Made by a program: the position numbers and the translations under genes. A DNA stretch of 64,000 nucleotides from Bacillus kwashiorkori (GTDB taxonomy: Bacteria > Bacillota > Bacilli > Bacillales > Caldibacillaceae), in NCBI RefSeq assembly GCF_001375515.1, contig NZ_CTDX01000002.1:1-64000 (forward strand), in the 5' to 3' direction. Positions within the stretch are counted from its first letter, which is position 1; every line of letters begins with the position of its first letter. Under the pieces are notes generated by a model, which did not search any database, had not been told where the DNA came from, and saw nothing but the letters and a program-made list of their open reading frames with translations. Below are positions 1-8,685 of the stretch, one piece after another.

Positions 1-22
1 ACAACTCAATAAATAATATTAA

Positions 23-136
23 GGGATTCAAAGAAAATACTTGATTAAATATATAAATCGAGATATTAACGCAGGAAAAAATCTAAAAAATGAAGCCATA
101 AGACTTCTAACCGTTGGAATGACGGGGATAGCCTAA
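23..136 (+). pseudogene. Remnant of IS200/IS605-family TnpB C-terminus
   Basis: The last ~20 codons read as a typical TnpB ending (RDINAGKNLKNEA then LLTVGMTGIA and a stop at 134-136). The DRDINA-type motif of the RuvC-like nuclease is recognisable. The zinc-ribbon cysteines expected just upstream are missing and the frame is closed by a TAA at 20-22, so this is a decayed end, not a working gene. TnpB enzymes are RNA-guided nucleases of IS605-type elements; this copy cannot encode one. The rest lies beyond the window or is lost. Confidence 0.7.
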
Positions 137-222
137 TCAATAACTAGCCGATAGGCTGGTGTTCTTAGGAATCTCCCACTTCAATCAGCTCGCAAGAGCG
201 ATAAGTGGTGAGAGGTTCAATG
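137..222 (+). mobile_element. IS200/IS605-type right end with conserved hairpin
   Basis: Directly after the TnpB stop, a GC-rich segment ends in a long hairpin: GAATCTCCCACTT (169-181) pairs imperfectly with AAGTGGTGAGAGGTTC (203-218), with an inner GCTC-gcaa-GAGC stem. This is the usual 3' end of TnpB elements, which gives both the right-end transposition hairpin and the scaffold of the omega/reRNA. It is better preserved than the protein end. The transposase TnpA is not in the window. Confidence 0.6.
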
Positions 223-235
223 TTGACAAAAGTTA

Positions 236-264
236 TTGATTTATATTACAATCTCGTATATAAT
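236..264 (+). promoter_or_regulatory. Sigma-A-type promoter of the met operon
   Basis: TTGATT (236-241), a 17-base spacer and a perfect TATAAT (259-264), about 30 bases before the riboswitch. A second -35-like TTGACA sits at 223-228 without a good -10. Confidence 0.6.
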
Positions 265-294
265 CAAAACTACAAAAATTTAATAAGTTTTTTC

Positions 295-407
295 TTCTTA
301 TCCAGAGAGGTGGAGGGACTGGCCCTATGATACCTCGGCAGCGGACTTCAATCGGAAGCACCGTGCCAATTCCAGCAAGCTAATGTTACTAGCTTGGAAG
401 ATAAGAA
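295..407 (+). promoter_or_regulatory. SAM-I riboswitch (S-box) aptamer
   Basis: The outer helix TTCTTATC (295-302) pairs with GATAAGAA (400-407). Inside are the S-box signatures AGAGAGGTGGAGGGA, CTCGGCAGCGG, and GTGCCAATTCCAGCAAGC followed by AGCTTGGAAGATAAG. SAM binding stabilises the P1 helix and lets the downstream terminator form, so the methionine uptake genes that follow are off when SAM is plentiful. Confidence 0.95.
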
Positions 408-428
408 CGAGTGGTGGAATAATAACAA

Positions 429-472
429 CCTCTCATCTTATCTTGTTTATGGATAAGGTGGGAGGTTTTTTA
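429..472 (+). terminator. Riboswitch-controlled intrinsic terminator
   Basis: CCTCTCATCTTATC (429-442) pairs with GGATAAGGTGGGAGG (451-465), followed by a T run. The left arm can also pair with the aptamer's 3' P1 strand (GATAAGA), as expected for S-box antiterminator switching. Confidence 0.9.
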
Positions 473-566
473 TTCCATTTTTTTCTCCCGCTCAGTGAAA
501 GGGAAGGTGTTGTTTTGTTAAAACCAAGTATTCATATTTATTTTATAGGAAATTGGAGGGAATGGA

Positions 567-1592
567 ATGATAATTTTTGAAAAAGTAGGGAAGAAATTTC
601 AGTCAAAAGACCGGGAGATCCAAGCGGTAGAGGATGTTAGTTTTGCAGTAGAGGAAGGGGAAATTTTTGGCATTATCGGTTTTAGTGGAGCGGGAAAAAG
701 CACCCTTCTTCGTTTAGTAAATTTGTTAGAACGCCCAACGACGGGCACAGTTTATGTGGATAATTTAGCAATTGATAAACTATCTCAAAAGGAATTGAGG
801 AAACTTCGGCAAAATATCGGGATGATTTTTCAAAACTTCAATTTATTCAATTCCCGGACAGTGTTTGGCAATGTTGCTTATCCATTACGCATTGCTAAGC
901 TGCCGAAAGACGAGATAAGCAGGCGGGTAACGGAGCTGCTCCGATTTGTTGGGTTGGAGGATAAAGCTAACAGTTATCCAGATCAACTGTCAGGAGGACA
1001 AAAACAACGAGTAGGGATTGCTAGAGCATTAGCAACTTCGCCGAAAATACTAATTTGTGACGAAGCAACATCTGCCCTTGATCCAGAAACGACAAATGAA
1101 ATTTTACATTTGTTGAAAAAAGTTAATGAGGAATTAAACATTACTATTTTATTAATTACCCATGAAATGAACGTTATTCGAAAAATTTGTGACAGGGTAG
1201 CTGTCATGGAAAATGGACGAATTATTGAAGAAGGTACAGTTCTAGATATTTTTTCAAACCCAAAAACGAAAACGACGAGAAATTTTATTAGCTCCATTTT
1301 AAACGATTCGCTTTCCGATACGTTAAGGAAAAATTTACATAGTGAAGGAACAAAAGTACTTTACCGCTTAACTTTTAAAGGGGAAGTGACGAAACGTCCG
1401 ATTTTATCGGAAATTGCTAAAAATTTCAATGTTGATGTCAACATTATCAATGGGACCATTGATGAAATTCAAGGAGGTTTATTTGGAAATTTAATGGTTG
1501 AATTGAGAGGCAAAAACAGCGAAGTAGCAAAAGTAATTGCACAGTTGAGTAAAGTTGTTCAAGTGAAGGAGGTTTATTTACATGAAAGTTGA
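567..1592 (+). CDS. metN: Methionine ABC transporter ATP-binding protein MetN
   Basis: ATPase subunit of the MetNIQ importer for methionine. Seen: Walker A GFSGAGKST (residues 38-46), Q-loop near 89, ABC signature LSGGQ (141-145), Walker B ILICDE (161-166), and a C-terminal NIL domain (about 265-341) that in this family binds methionine and inhibits transport. The 341-residue length is normal. The start follows TTGGAGGGAATGGA. It is the first gene of the operon behind the SAM riboswitch and overlaps metI by 11 bases, so the two are translationally coupled. Confidence 0.93.
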   Translation: MIIFEKVGKKFQSKDREIQAVEDVSFAVEEGEIFGIIGFSGAGKSTLLRLVNLLERPTTGTVYVDNLAIDKLSQKELRKLRQNIGMIFQNFNLFNSRTVFGNVAYPLRIAKLPKDEISRRVTELLRFVGLEDKANSYPDQLSGGQKQRVGIARALATSPKILICDEATSALDPETTNEILHLLKKVNEELNITILLITHEMNVIRKICDRVAVMENGRIIEEGTVLDIFSNPKTKTTRNFISSILNDSLSDTLRKNLHSEGTKVLYRLTFKGEVTKRPILSEIAKNFNVDVNIINGTIDEIQGGLFGNLMVELRGKNSEVAKVIAQLSKVVQVKEVYLHES

Positions 1593-2244
1593 TTGGCAAA
1601 CATTTTGGCCACGAGTGCTGGAGGGGACAGGGCAAACGTTAACGATGGTTTTCTTTACACTTATCTTTTCCTCTATTATAGGCATTGTCATGGGATTGAT
1701 ATTATTTGTCACGAGAAAAGGTAATTTACTAGAAAATAAAGTTTTAAATACAACATTAAATATTTTTATCAATATTATTCGACCAGTTCCGTTCATTATC
1801 TTTCTTGTTGCAATTGCACCATTAACTCGAGCTGTAGTTGGTTCAACGATTGGAACGGCTGCAGCCATTTTTCCAATGACAATCGCAGCATCATTCGCAG
1901 TAGCCCGGGTGGTGGAAAATAATTTAGTTTCCATCGACCCTGGTATTATTGAGGCTGCTAAATCTATGGGGGCGAGTCCGTTAAGAGTTATTTTCGATGT
2001 TATGATTCCAGAAGCTATTGGCCCATTAATTTTAGGCTTAACTTTTATTACAATTTCATTAATTGATTTTTCAGCGGTTGCCGGAACGGTCGGTGGCGGT
2101 GGGCTCGGTTACTTGTCTCTAACTTATGGTTATCAACGATTTGATACATCGGTTATGTTTGTTACTGTCGTCATTTTAATCATATTAGTACAAATAGCTC
2201 AGTTCATAGGTAATTATTTTGCTAGATTGTTTCTTCGGCGTTAA
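1582..2244 (+). CDS. metI: Methionine ABC transporter permease MetI
   Basis: 220-residue membrane protein with about five hydrophobic segments and the EAA-loop region (EAAKSMGASP, about residues 124-133) that docks onto MetN. Length and sequence fit MetI. It starts inside metN, preceded by AAGGAGG. It forms the channel through which MetQ-delivered methionine enters. The whole operon lies behind one riboswitch and no promoter is seen between these genes. Confidence 0.93.
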   Translation: MKVDWQTFWPRVLEGTGQTLTMVFFTLIFSSIIGIVMGLILFVTRKGNLLENKVLNTTLNIFINIIRPVPFIIFLVAIAPLTRAVVGSTIGTAAAIFPMTIAASFAVARVVENNLVSIDPGIIEAAKSMGASPLRVIFDVMIPEAIGPLILGLTFITISLIDFSAVAGTVGGGGLGYLSLTYGYQRFDTSVMFVTVVILIILVQIAQFIGNYFARLFLRR

Positions 2245-2310
2245 TCGAATAATTACTATTTTAAAAAAACAAGTTTTGTTCTTAAATAGACTATAAGAGG
2301 AGACGATAGA

Positions 2311-3153
2311 ATGAAAAAGAGATTGATTGTAGGAATACTGTTGATTGCAAGTGTATTCATTTTAGGTGCTTGCGGAGAGAAGACAAGTGGGGAAAATGTC
2401 GTGAAAATTGGTGTAACAGGGTCAGATGGTCAAGTATGGGACGTAATTAAGAAAAAGGCCGCGGCAGAAGGAATTGAAATCCAATTAGTGGAGTTTAACG
2501 ATTATACGTTACCAAATAAAGCTCTAGCAGATGGAGATATTGACTTAAATGCATTCCAACATATTGCTTTTTTAAATCAATTTATAAAAGAACATAAATT
2601 AGACCTAGTACCAATTGGGACGACACAAATTGCGCCAATGGGCATTTATTCTAGCAAATTAAAATCAGTAGAAGAGATGAAGCAAGGTGCAAAAATTGCA
2701 ATTCCAGATGATCCTTCCAACCAAGCTCGGGCATTAAAGGTGTTACAATCCGCTGGTTTAATCAAATTAAAGGAAGATTTTGGGTTATTTGGCGATGTTA
2801 GTGGTGTTGTTGAAAATCCGAAAAATGTACATATTATTCCAATGACTGCACAACAAACTCCAAGAGTATTAGATGATGTTGCTATTTCCGTTATTAATAA
2901 TGGTGTTGCTGGGCAAGCAGGATTTGTTCCTAATGAAGATGCGATATTTTTAGAGGATCCTAATGATAAGGAAGCCCAGCCATATATTAATATATTCGCA
3001 GCCCGTGCAGCGGAAAAAGATAATGAAGTATATCAAAAAATTGTTGCCATTTACCATGATCCAGAAGTGGTAGAGAAAATAAAAAAGGATACGAATGGAG
3101 GATCGATTGTAGTTAATATTCCGATAGAGCAGTTGGAGGATGTAATCCAATAA
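2311..3153 (+). CDS. metQ: Methionine-binding lipoprotein MetQ
   Basis: NlpA/MetQ-family substrate-binding lipoprotein of 280 residues. The signal peptide ends in a lipobox LGAC with the modified cysteine at about residue 21, so the protein is anchored on the outer face of the membrane. The mature part has the usual MetQ features (KIGVTGSDGQVWD, AIPDDPSNQARAL, NNG near residue 196). It lies 66 bases after metI with its own AGGAG site. It hands methionine to MetI/MetN. Confidence 0.93.
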   Translation: MKKRLIVGILLIASVFILGACGEKTSGENVVKIGVTGSDGQVWDVIKKKAAAEGIEIQLVEFNDYTLPNKALADGDIDLNAFQHIAFLNQFIKEHKLDLVPIGTTQIAPMGIYSSKLKSVEEMKQGAKIAIPDDPSNQARALKVLQSAGLIKLKEDFGLFGDVSGVVENPKNVHIIPMTAQQTPRVLDDVAISVINNGVAGQAGFVPNEDAIFLEDPNDKEAQPYINIFAARAAEKDNEVYQKIVAIYHDPEVVEKIKKDTNGGSIVVNIPIEQLEDVIQ

Positions 3154-3207
3154 GTCTTTTTGAAATCACGTTAGATAAAAAACTAATATATTAAGGGGGA
3201 ATTTTGG

Positions 3208-4401
3208 ATGGCAAGCAATGTTATTTTACAAAGAGAGACGATTGTTAACCATATTGAAAAGAACAGAGAATTATATATTTCGACCAGTCATGCGATACAT
3301 GAGAGACCAGAAATAGGCAATGAGGAATTTTTTGCGGCAGAAACGTTAATAAAGCTTCTCGAAGCGGCTAGTTTTGACGTTATAAAAAATGTGGCGGGAC
3401 ATGAAACCGCCTTTGTGGCGAGAAAATCTTCTGGTGTAGACGGACCGAAAATTGCTTTCTTAGCGGAGTATGATGCATTGCCAGGAATTGGTCACGCTTG
3501 TGGACATAATATAATTGGAACAACAAGTGTCGCAGCGGGCATTGCGTTAGCAGAAGTGATAAACGAAACGGGTGGAGAAGTAGTTGTATTTGGTACTCCT
3601 GCAGAGGAGGGAGGACCAAATGGATCGGCAAAAGGAAGCTTCGTTAAGCACGGATTAGTTGAGGATATCGATGTTGCGCTAATGATTCACCCAAGTGGAA
3701 AAACTGGATTAACCGGTCCAACACTTGCTGTCGATCCACTAGATTTTCACTTTTTCGGAAAACCAGCCCACGCTTCCGGCTCTCCTGAAGAAGGAATTAA
3801 TGCATTGGATGCTGTCATTATGCTGTTTAATGGCATTAATGCATTAAGACAGCAACTTCCGACTGATATCCGGATTCATGGCATTATTACAAGTGGTGGA
3901 GATGCCCCAAATATTATTCCTGAATATGCTTCCGCACGATTTTTTATTCGGGCAAGCACGTGGGCTCGTTGTGAAGAAGTTTCTGCAAAGGTTCGAAATA
4001 TAGCAAAGGGTGCAGCCCTTTCGACTGGGACGAAAGTGGAGATAGAAAGATTTCAAAATGAGGTACATGATTTCGTCTTGAATCGAACGCTTGATTTGAT
4101 TATTGAAGAAGAATTAATGGCTCTTGGTGAAGTTGTTCATAAAGATAAGGGAAAAGGGATTGGTTCGACAGACGCAGGAAATATTAGTCATGTTACCCCG
4201 ACTGCTCATCCATACATTAAAATTGGTCCAGATTCATTAATTGGTCATACAGTCGAATTCCGTGAAGCAGCAAAGTCGGAACAAGGAGATGCCGCCCTGA
4301 TAAAGGGAGCAAAGGTGTTAGCATTAACAGGACATCGATTGTTTGCAGATGCAAAATTGTTGAAACAAGTTCGTGATGATTTTGAGCAAGAAAAAAAGTA
4401 G
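3208..4401 (+). CDS. M20 family metallo-amidohydrolase
   Basis: M20D-type peptidase/amidohydrolase of 397 residues. Metal-ligand signatures are GHACGHN (Cys98, His100), the glutamate pair in TPAEEGG (133-134), His in MIHPSG (161) and a late TPTAHPY histidine. The dimerisation domain begins near FHFFGKPAHASG. Related enzymes cleave N-acyl amino acids, aminobenzoyl-glutamate or acetylated sulfur metabolites. It lies 54 bases after metQ with an AGGGGGA site and no terminator between, so it is probably co-controlled by SAM. I infer release of methionine or a sulfur amino acid from an acylated precursor; the substrate is not proven. Confidence 0.85.
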   Translation: MASNVILQRETIVNHIEKNRELYISTSHAIHERPEIGNEEFFAAETLIKLLEAASFDVIKNVAGHETAFVARKSSGVDGPKIAFLAEYDALPGIGHACGHNIIGTTSVAAGIALAEVINETGGEVVVFGTPAEEGGPNGSAKGSFVKHGLVEDIDVALMIHPSGKTGLTGPTLAVDPLDFHFFGKPAHASGSPEEGINALDAVIMLFNGINALRQQLPTDIRIHGIITSGGDAPNIIPEYASARFFIRASTWARCEEVSAKVRNIAKGAALSTGTKVEIERFQNEVHDFVLNRTLDLIIEEELMALGEVVHKDKGKGIGSTDAGNISHVTPTAHPYIKIGPDSLIGHTVEFREAAKSEQGDAALIKGAKVLALTGHRLFADAKLLKQVRDDFEQEKK

Positions 4402-4521
4402 AAAAATAGTTTAGCTACTTTTCAAAAGCTACTCTCCTACCAAGTTTTTTATTTACCTAAAAAAAATCTATCGTTTATAATGAGTTAATAGTAATAAATT
4501 ACGTTAGGAGAAATGCTTTTT

Positions 4522-5703
4522 ATGAATAAAAAAGATGTAGCAAACTTTCGAAAACAGTTAAAACTTGATAACGACTTGTTGAGAATTACAGATATTTTTA
4601 ATGTATATGTTCGGAAAGAAAGTAATGAAGTCTATCATTATGAAAGTCATCCATTTTCTTTGTTAGATAGAGAACAACAAGAACTGTTTATGGCCAATTT
4701 TAAAAAGGTGTTAACAGGTCAACTCGATATCAAACTATTTGAATTGAAGTTCCAAACGGAAATAGAAATGGAAAATCATACACGTAATGTTTTGCATGGC
4801 TCTTTACAATTAGAGGATATAGATGATTGGATTGAGCAAATGCTTCTCATGGTTGAGAAAATGTTTAAAAATAGGCAATATGAAATGGATGTTGTCGTAA
4901 GCTTTATTCGTGGGACATTTTTTCAACCATTGAAAAAGAAGAATGAAGCAACGGAAGATAATGAACGGGATGAAGTGACCGTACATCCGTTTATCCTTTG
5001 TAGTATAAATAAAACAGAGCAACCGAAGAAGACGTTATTGTTTGATTTTATTGGCAAAGAATTCAAATCCCATGTAGTCGTGGATGCTGTCATTAATTTG
5101 ACCGCTCCTTTAGGTGGCTTCCTTTATCCATGTTTTACCGACGGCTATTCGGATGTGAACCATATCCTTTATTGTTCAGGGAAAGCAAATGAGCCCGACT
5201 ATTATCTTATTGAAGATGTGTTAAATGGTGAGGCTATTACAACTGCAATGGAAGAAAAAGTAGTTTTTGAAGAAATAGTCAAACATGTAGTTGGTGAACA
5301 AGTCAATGCCGAGACACTTGCCAACGTGTATGAAGAAATTAACCAAATGATTGAAGTGGAAAAAGAAGAAGGTGAAGAAGAACCACGGTTAGATTATAAA
5401 GATGTGGAACGAGTGTTAAAAGCTAGTGGAGTGGAAAATGTCGACATAGAAAAAGTTGAAGCAGCCTTTCAAACAGTAATCGATGATGAGTCCTATGAGC
5501 TGAAGGCAACTAGTATTTTACCGAAATACAATTCCAAATCCATTAAGATTAGCACTAAAGTGGCAAACATTGCGATAAGCCCACAAGATTTAAAATATAT
5601 TCGCCAAGTTACAGTAAATGGTAAAAAATGTGTCTTAATCGAAGTAGAGGAAGATATTGATATTGAAGGATTTAAACTAATTCCTGAGACATTGTTAAGT
5701 TAA
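4522..5703 (+). CDS. DUF4317 family protein
   Basis: Soluble protein that matches the DUF4317 family from its first residues (MNKKDVANFRKQLK). The family has no known activity. The start at 4522 was preferred to the in-frame ATG at 4513, because AGGAG (4506-4510) is too close to the latter and the family begins MNKKD. An acidic stretch (EVEKEEGEEEPRLDY) lies near residue 290. It stands alone, between the met operon and a strong terminator, so context gives no role. Confidence 0.8.
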   Translation: MNKKDVANFRKQLKLDNDLLRITDIFNVYVRKESNEVYHYESHPFSLLDREQQELFMANFKKVLTGQLDIKLFELKFQTEIEMENHTRNVLHGSLQLEDIDDWIEQMLLMVEKMFKNRQYEMDVVVSFIRGTFFQPLKKKNEATEDNERDEVTVHPFILCSINKTEQPKKTLLFDFIGKEFKSHVVVDAVINLTAPLGGFLYPCFTDGYSDVNHILYCSGKANEPDYYLIEDVLNGEAITTAMEEKVVFEEIVKHVVGEQVNAETLANVYEEINQMIEVEKEEGEEEPRLDYKDVERVLKASGVENVDIEKVEAAFQTVIDDESYELKATSILPKYNSKSIKISTKVANIAISPQDLKYIRQVTVNGKKCVLIEVEEDIDIEGFKLIPETLLS

Positions 5704-5732
5704 AATGGTGGGATCTGTTACTTTATATTATT

Positions 5733-5767
5733 CGCGGACATCGGAACAGCTATGTCCGCGTTTTTTT
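5733..5767 (+). terminator. Intrinsic terminator after the DUF4317 gene
   Basis: CGCGGACAT (5733-5741) and ATGTCCGCG (5752-5760) form a perfect 9-bp stem followed by seven T. Confidence 0.93.
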
Positions 5768-5823
5768 ACTAATGGCGTCTGATTGGATGTAAGTCAGCTA
5801 AATACAACAAATGTCTTTTTTTG

Positions 5824-6702
5824 CTAAGAATGGTGTTGTTTCCTTTCAATTGGTAAAGTACAGCATCGAAATGAGCCACCTGATTTAATTATTTCCGTTA
5901 TATCGACCTCAATTACCTCGTATCCATGACTTCTTAACTGCTCATTGACATGTGTATTTACGGGAAGACTAATAATTTTTTTATTACCGATGGATAACAC
6001 ATTTGTGCCGAGAGTAAATTGTTCTTCATCCGTGACTTCAATTAGCTCGTAACGTTTTTGCAATAGAGCAATATCTTCTTTTCTTAATGCTTTAGGATAG
6101 TATAGGGCTAAATTAGGTGAGATAATATTAAATACACAATCTAAGTGTAAAAATTTCTCTTGAAAATCAATTTCAACAACTTCCATTTGTTTTCCAATTA
6201 AATTTCTAACATGCTCTACTGCTTCCCGATTTGTCCGATTACTTAAACCGATATAGACAGTATCTTTATCAATTAGCACATCGCCGCCCTCAATTTGATG
6301 ACCGATTATATTATAATACGAAATTCCTTCATCCTCTAACCATTGCTTTAAAATATCTTCTTCGCCGTTTCTAATATTACTCGCCATATCGGCTACAAAT
6401 ATCGTTTCCCCAAGGGTAAATCCGATGTCTCTTGTGAATACTTGTTCAGGAAATTTTCTATGATAAGGTAGTAAAAAAACTTCAATATCATTGGCCCGTA
6501 AAGTTTTAACGAACGTTTCGTGTTGTTCGAGTGCTTTTTCAATATGAATTCCTTCATTTTTAAAATGCTTTTGTGTTTCATTTATTACATCCCGAATGGT
6601 CATATATTGAGGTTGACATAATATTACTTTTTTCAGCACATCATATTCAGTAAAGCATTGAATACGTATCGGTTTTCTTTCTTTTAAATCATTCCTATTC
6701 AT
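5824..6702 (-). CDS. Dimethylargininase-type amidinotransferase-fold hydrolase
   Basis: Belongs to the guanidine-modifying (arginine deiminase/DDAH/agmatine deiminase) superfamily. Catalytic signatures are FTRDIG, EGGDV, HLDCVFN and a C-terminal cysteine in SFRCCTLP. Length and motif order are closest to bacterial DDAH-like proteins such as B. subtilis YkgA. DDAH converts methylated arginine to citrulline plus an amine; the true substrate here is unknown. The start at 6702 (MNRNDLKERK) has GGGAGG seven bases upstream, whereas the longer ORF start at 6777 has none. It is transcribed alone. Confidence 0.8.
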   Translation of the reverse strand: MNRNDLKERKPIRIQCFTEYDVLKKVILCQPQYMTIRDVINETQKHFKNEGIHIEKALEQHETFVKTLRANDIEVFLLPYHRKFPEQVFTRDIGFTLGETIFVADMASNIRNGEEDILKQWLEDEGISYYNIIGHQIEGGDVLIDKDTVYIGLSNRTNREAVEHVRNLIGKQMEVVEIDFQEKFLHLDCVFNIISPNLALYYPKALRKEDIALLQKRYELIEVTDEEQFTLGTNVLSIGNKKIISLPVNTHVNEQLRSHGYEVIEVDITEIIKSGGSFRCCTLPIERKQHHS

Positions 6703-6854
6703 ATTTATTCCTCCCATAATAGCTATTATTGACATGTAGGAAAGGTAATATGTAAATGAAAAACATGTGAAAAACATATATGAAAAGAATAGAATTATTT
6801 GTAGTGTTGATTAAAGTTGTTAGTCGATAGCTCGGGTGAAATTATGAGAGGGAA

Positions 6855-6890
6855 AGAAAAAAGAGCATGTACAATTGTACAAAGCTCTTT
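6855..6890 (-). terminator. Terminator downstream of the CueP-like gene
   Basis: On the minus strand, AAGAGC and GCTCTT enclose a second self-complementary stretch (GTACAATTGTAC), followed by a T run (A run at 6857-6862 on +). Confidence 0.7.
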
Positions 6891-7011
6891 CGATAAGTAG
6901 TGTATTATCTGTCTTCCTTAAGACGATTAAAGGAAAAAAATACGTTCGCTTTCTGGAATGTGATTTTTGCTTTAAAACTTTGCAACTCCAAGCATTTTTT
7001 TGATGAACGTT

Positions 7012-7548
7012 TTATAGTAACTGCATTGTCGTAATACATGTTTTATCGCCTGCAAATGTGGAGAAGGTTAATTCTGATATTTTCCCGTCTTTTTCAATTT
7101 TAGCAAAAAATGTATTATCACGTGGTAGCCAAAGATCAATAAAGCCATTGTCAAGAGATGTCATCTTTTCATTGACAATAATATTTCCGTCTTTATCTTC
7201 AATATAGACATGAAATTCTTCCTTTGCTAATTCTCCCCGGCAACCAGTTAAACTATGGATTTCACATGGATGGGTTTGCTCGTAAAAAGGAGCGATCGAA
7301 ACGAAAAACTCATCTTTAGGTAAATCGAATGTTTGCTTCTTCCCGTTTTTCTCTATCAAAATTAATTCATTAGAAGTGATAGATGCGGCAAGATTCGTTT
7401 TTGTGTTTGCACTGTATTCTGCGACTAGCTGTTTTACATCATCAGATGGGATATCACTAGCAGAATCATTTCCAAAACTTGAGAAAACCATATATCCTCC
7501 AATGGCAACTACGGCTATGGCAATTATTAATAAAAGTTTATTTTTCAT
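7012..7548 (-). CDS. CueP family copper-binding protein
   Basis: Membrane-anchored protein of 178 residues with one N-terminal hydrophobic segment (about 4-23) and an outward domain. It keeps the CueP cysteine signature: Cys in THPCEIHSLTGC (two cysteines eight residues apart) and a late Cys in KTCITTMQL. In Salmonella, CueP is a periplasmic copper store that delivers copper to superoxide dismutase. Here there is no periplasm, so an outer-face, membrane-tethered copper protein is inferred. No copper ATPase or CueR-type regulator is adjacent, and no copper operator was seen. Confidence 0.8.
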   Translation of the reverse strand: MKNKLLLIIAIAVVAIGGYMVFSSFGNDSASDIPSDDVKQLVAEYSANTKTNLAASITSNELILIEKNGKKQTFDLPKDEFFVSIAPFYEQTHPCEIHSLTGCRGELAKEEFHVYIEDKDGNIIVNEKMTSLDNGFIDLWLPRDNTFFAKIEKDGKISELTFSTFAGDKTCITTMQLL

Positions 7549-7628
7549 ATATAGGTAACACCTTCTTTATAATAAAATTTTTTCTAAATGGAAGTTACTG
7601 TTTAAAAGCTATCCGTTTCGCACATAGT

Positions 7629-8288
7629 CTAAGCGCGACAATCCTGCAAATAGTCGAGGACAATTTTTTTAAATAAACTCAATTGTTTCTCTGGCTCGAG
7701 GTCAAGTTCAAGCCACAAAATACTACGATGAATCGCTAATTTTCTAGTAAAAAGACCGAACGCATTCATTAATGTTGTCAATGTATCTCGTATATTAATA
7801 TCGGCACGAATAGATCCATCTTTGATTCCTTCCTCAACAATGGAAGAAAAAACTTTTGAAACTTTTCGATATGCAGCATTAAATTCTTCGATATCCTCTA
7901 TCGGACTTTGGATTCTTGATACGTATGTATCAAAGTCTTCTAATATTCTCGTAGTGTAGTTGTTTTCTATACGTAATGATTGGAAAAATGAATCTAATAT
8001 CCATTCGATTTTTTGAATACAAGGAACTTTTAAGGCAGCTGCTTCTTCAAAGGCGTGTAAAATAGAATTAACCTTTCTAGTAGCAACCGCAACGATTATT
8101 TTTTCTTTTTTTGAAAAAAAGCGAAAAACAGTTGCAACTCCTAAATTTGCTGCATCAGCAATATCTTGCATCGTTGTATTTTCAATCCCCTTCTCTGCAA
8201 AGAGACGACTAGCAGCATCTAAAATAGAGTTAAGCCTTTCTTCTTTCATCTTTTTCCGTTCTAAGTCATAGCGTTGCCTTGGTTTCAT
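7629..8288 (-). CDS. TetR/AcrR family transcriptional regulator
   Basis: N-terminal TetR helix-turn-helix (ILDAASRLFAEKGIENTT, then IADAANLGVATVFRFF) followed by an unrecognised ligand domain; 219 residues from the start at 8288, which has GGGG eight bases upstream. The longer ORF start at 8309 lacks a ribosome site. It is divergent from the flavoprotein/SRPBCC operon, whose promoter carries a perfect palindrome (8511-8525), so it probably represses that operon. Confidence 0.85.
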   Translation of the reverse strand: MKPRQRYDLERKKMKEERLNSILDAASRLFAEKGIENTTMQDIADAANLGVATVFRFFSKKEKIIVAVATRKVNSILHAFEEAAALKVPCIQKIEWILDSFFQSLRIENNYTTRILEDFDTYVSRIQSPIEDIEEFNAAYRKVSKVFSSIVEEGIKDGSIRADINIRDTLTTLMNAFGLFTRKLAIHRSILWLELDLEPEKQLSLFKKIVLDYLQDCRA

Positions 8289-8489
8289 ATTGTCAACCCC
8301 GTTTTTCATCGTTGTTTGTTAATGGTGTTCATAGGGAGTTTTTTATGGATGGTAGGTAAGTAAGGACAATCCCCATTTTTAGTCGTTATACGTCCATTGT
8401 ATTATTTGTAAAATGTTGATGCAAGTAATCTGTTATTGCTACCAAAGGTTACTACTTCTTCAATTGTTATTCATTAATAATCATTTTAA

Positions 8490-8525
8490 TTGACGTGGCT
8501 TTTTACTCGTGATAGTATTACTATC
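8490..8525 (+). promoter_or_regulatory. Promoter with overlapping palindromic operator
   Basis: TTGACG (8490-8495), a 17-base spacer and TAGTAT (8513-8518). The palindrome GATAGTATTACTATC (8511-8525) covers the -10 box. This is a classic repressor layout for the flavoprotein gene; the divergent TetR gene is the natural candidate repressor (inference). Confidence 0.65.
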
Positions 8526-8685
8526 AAGGTAATAGCATATATATCATTATAATAGTGATAATAGAATCTATTACAAAACATGAACAAATTAATTTTAAAT
8601 AAGTAAGCCAGACAATATGAAATACCTGAAATGTATGCGCTTACTATTGAGAGACAAAAAATAAAACGAACGAGGGGGAAATAAG

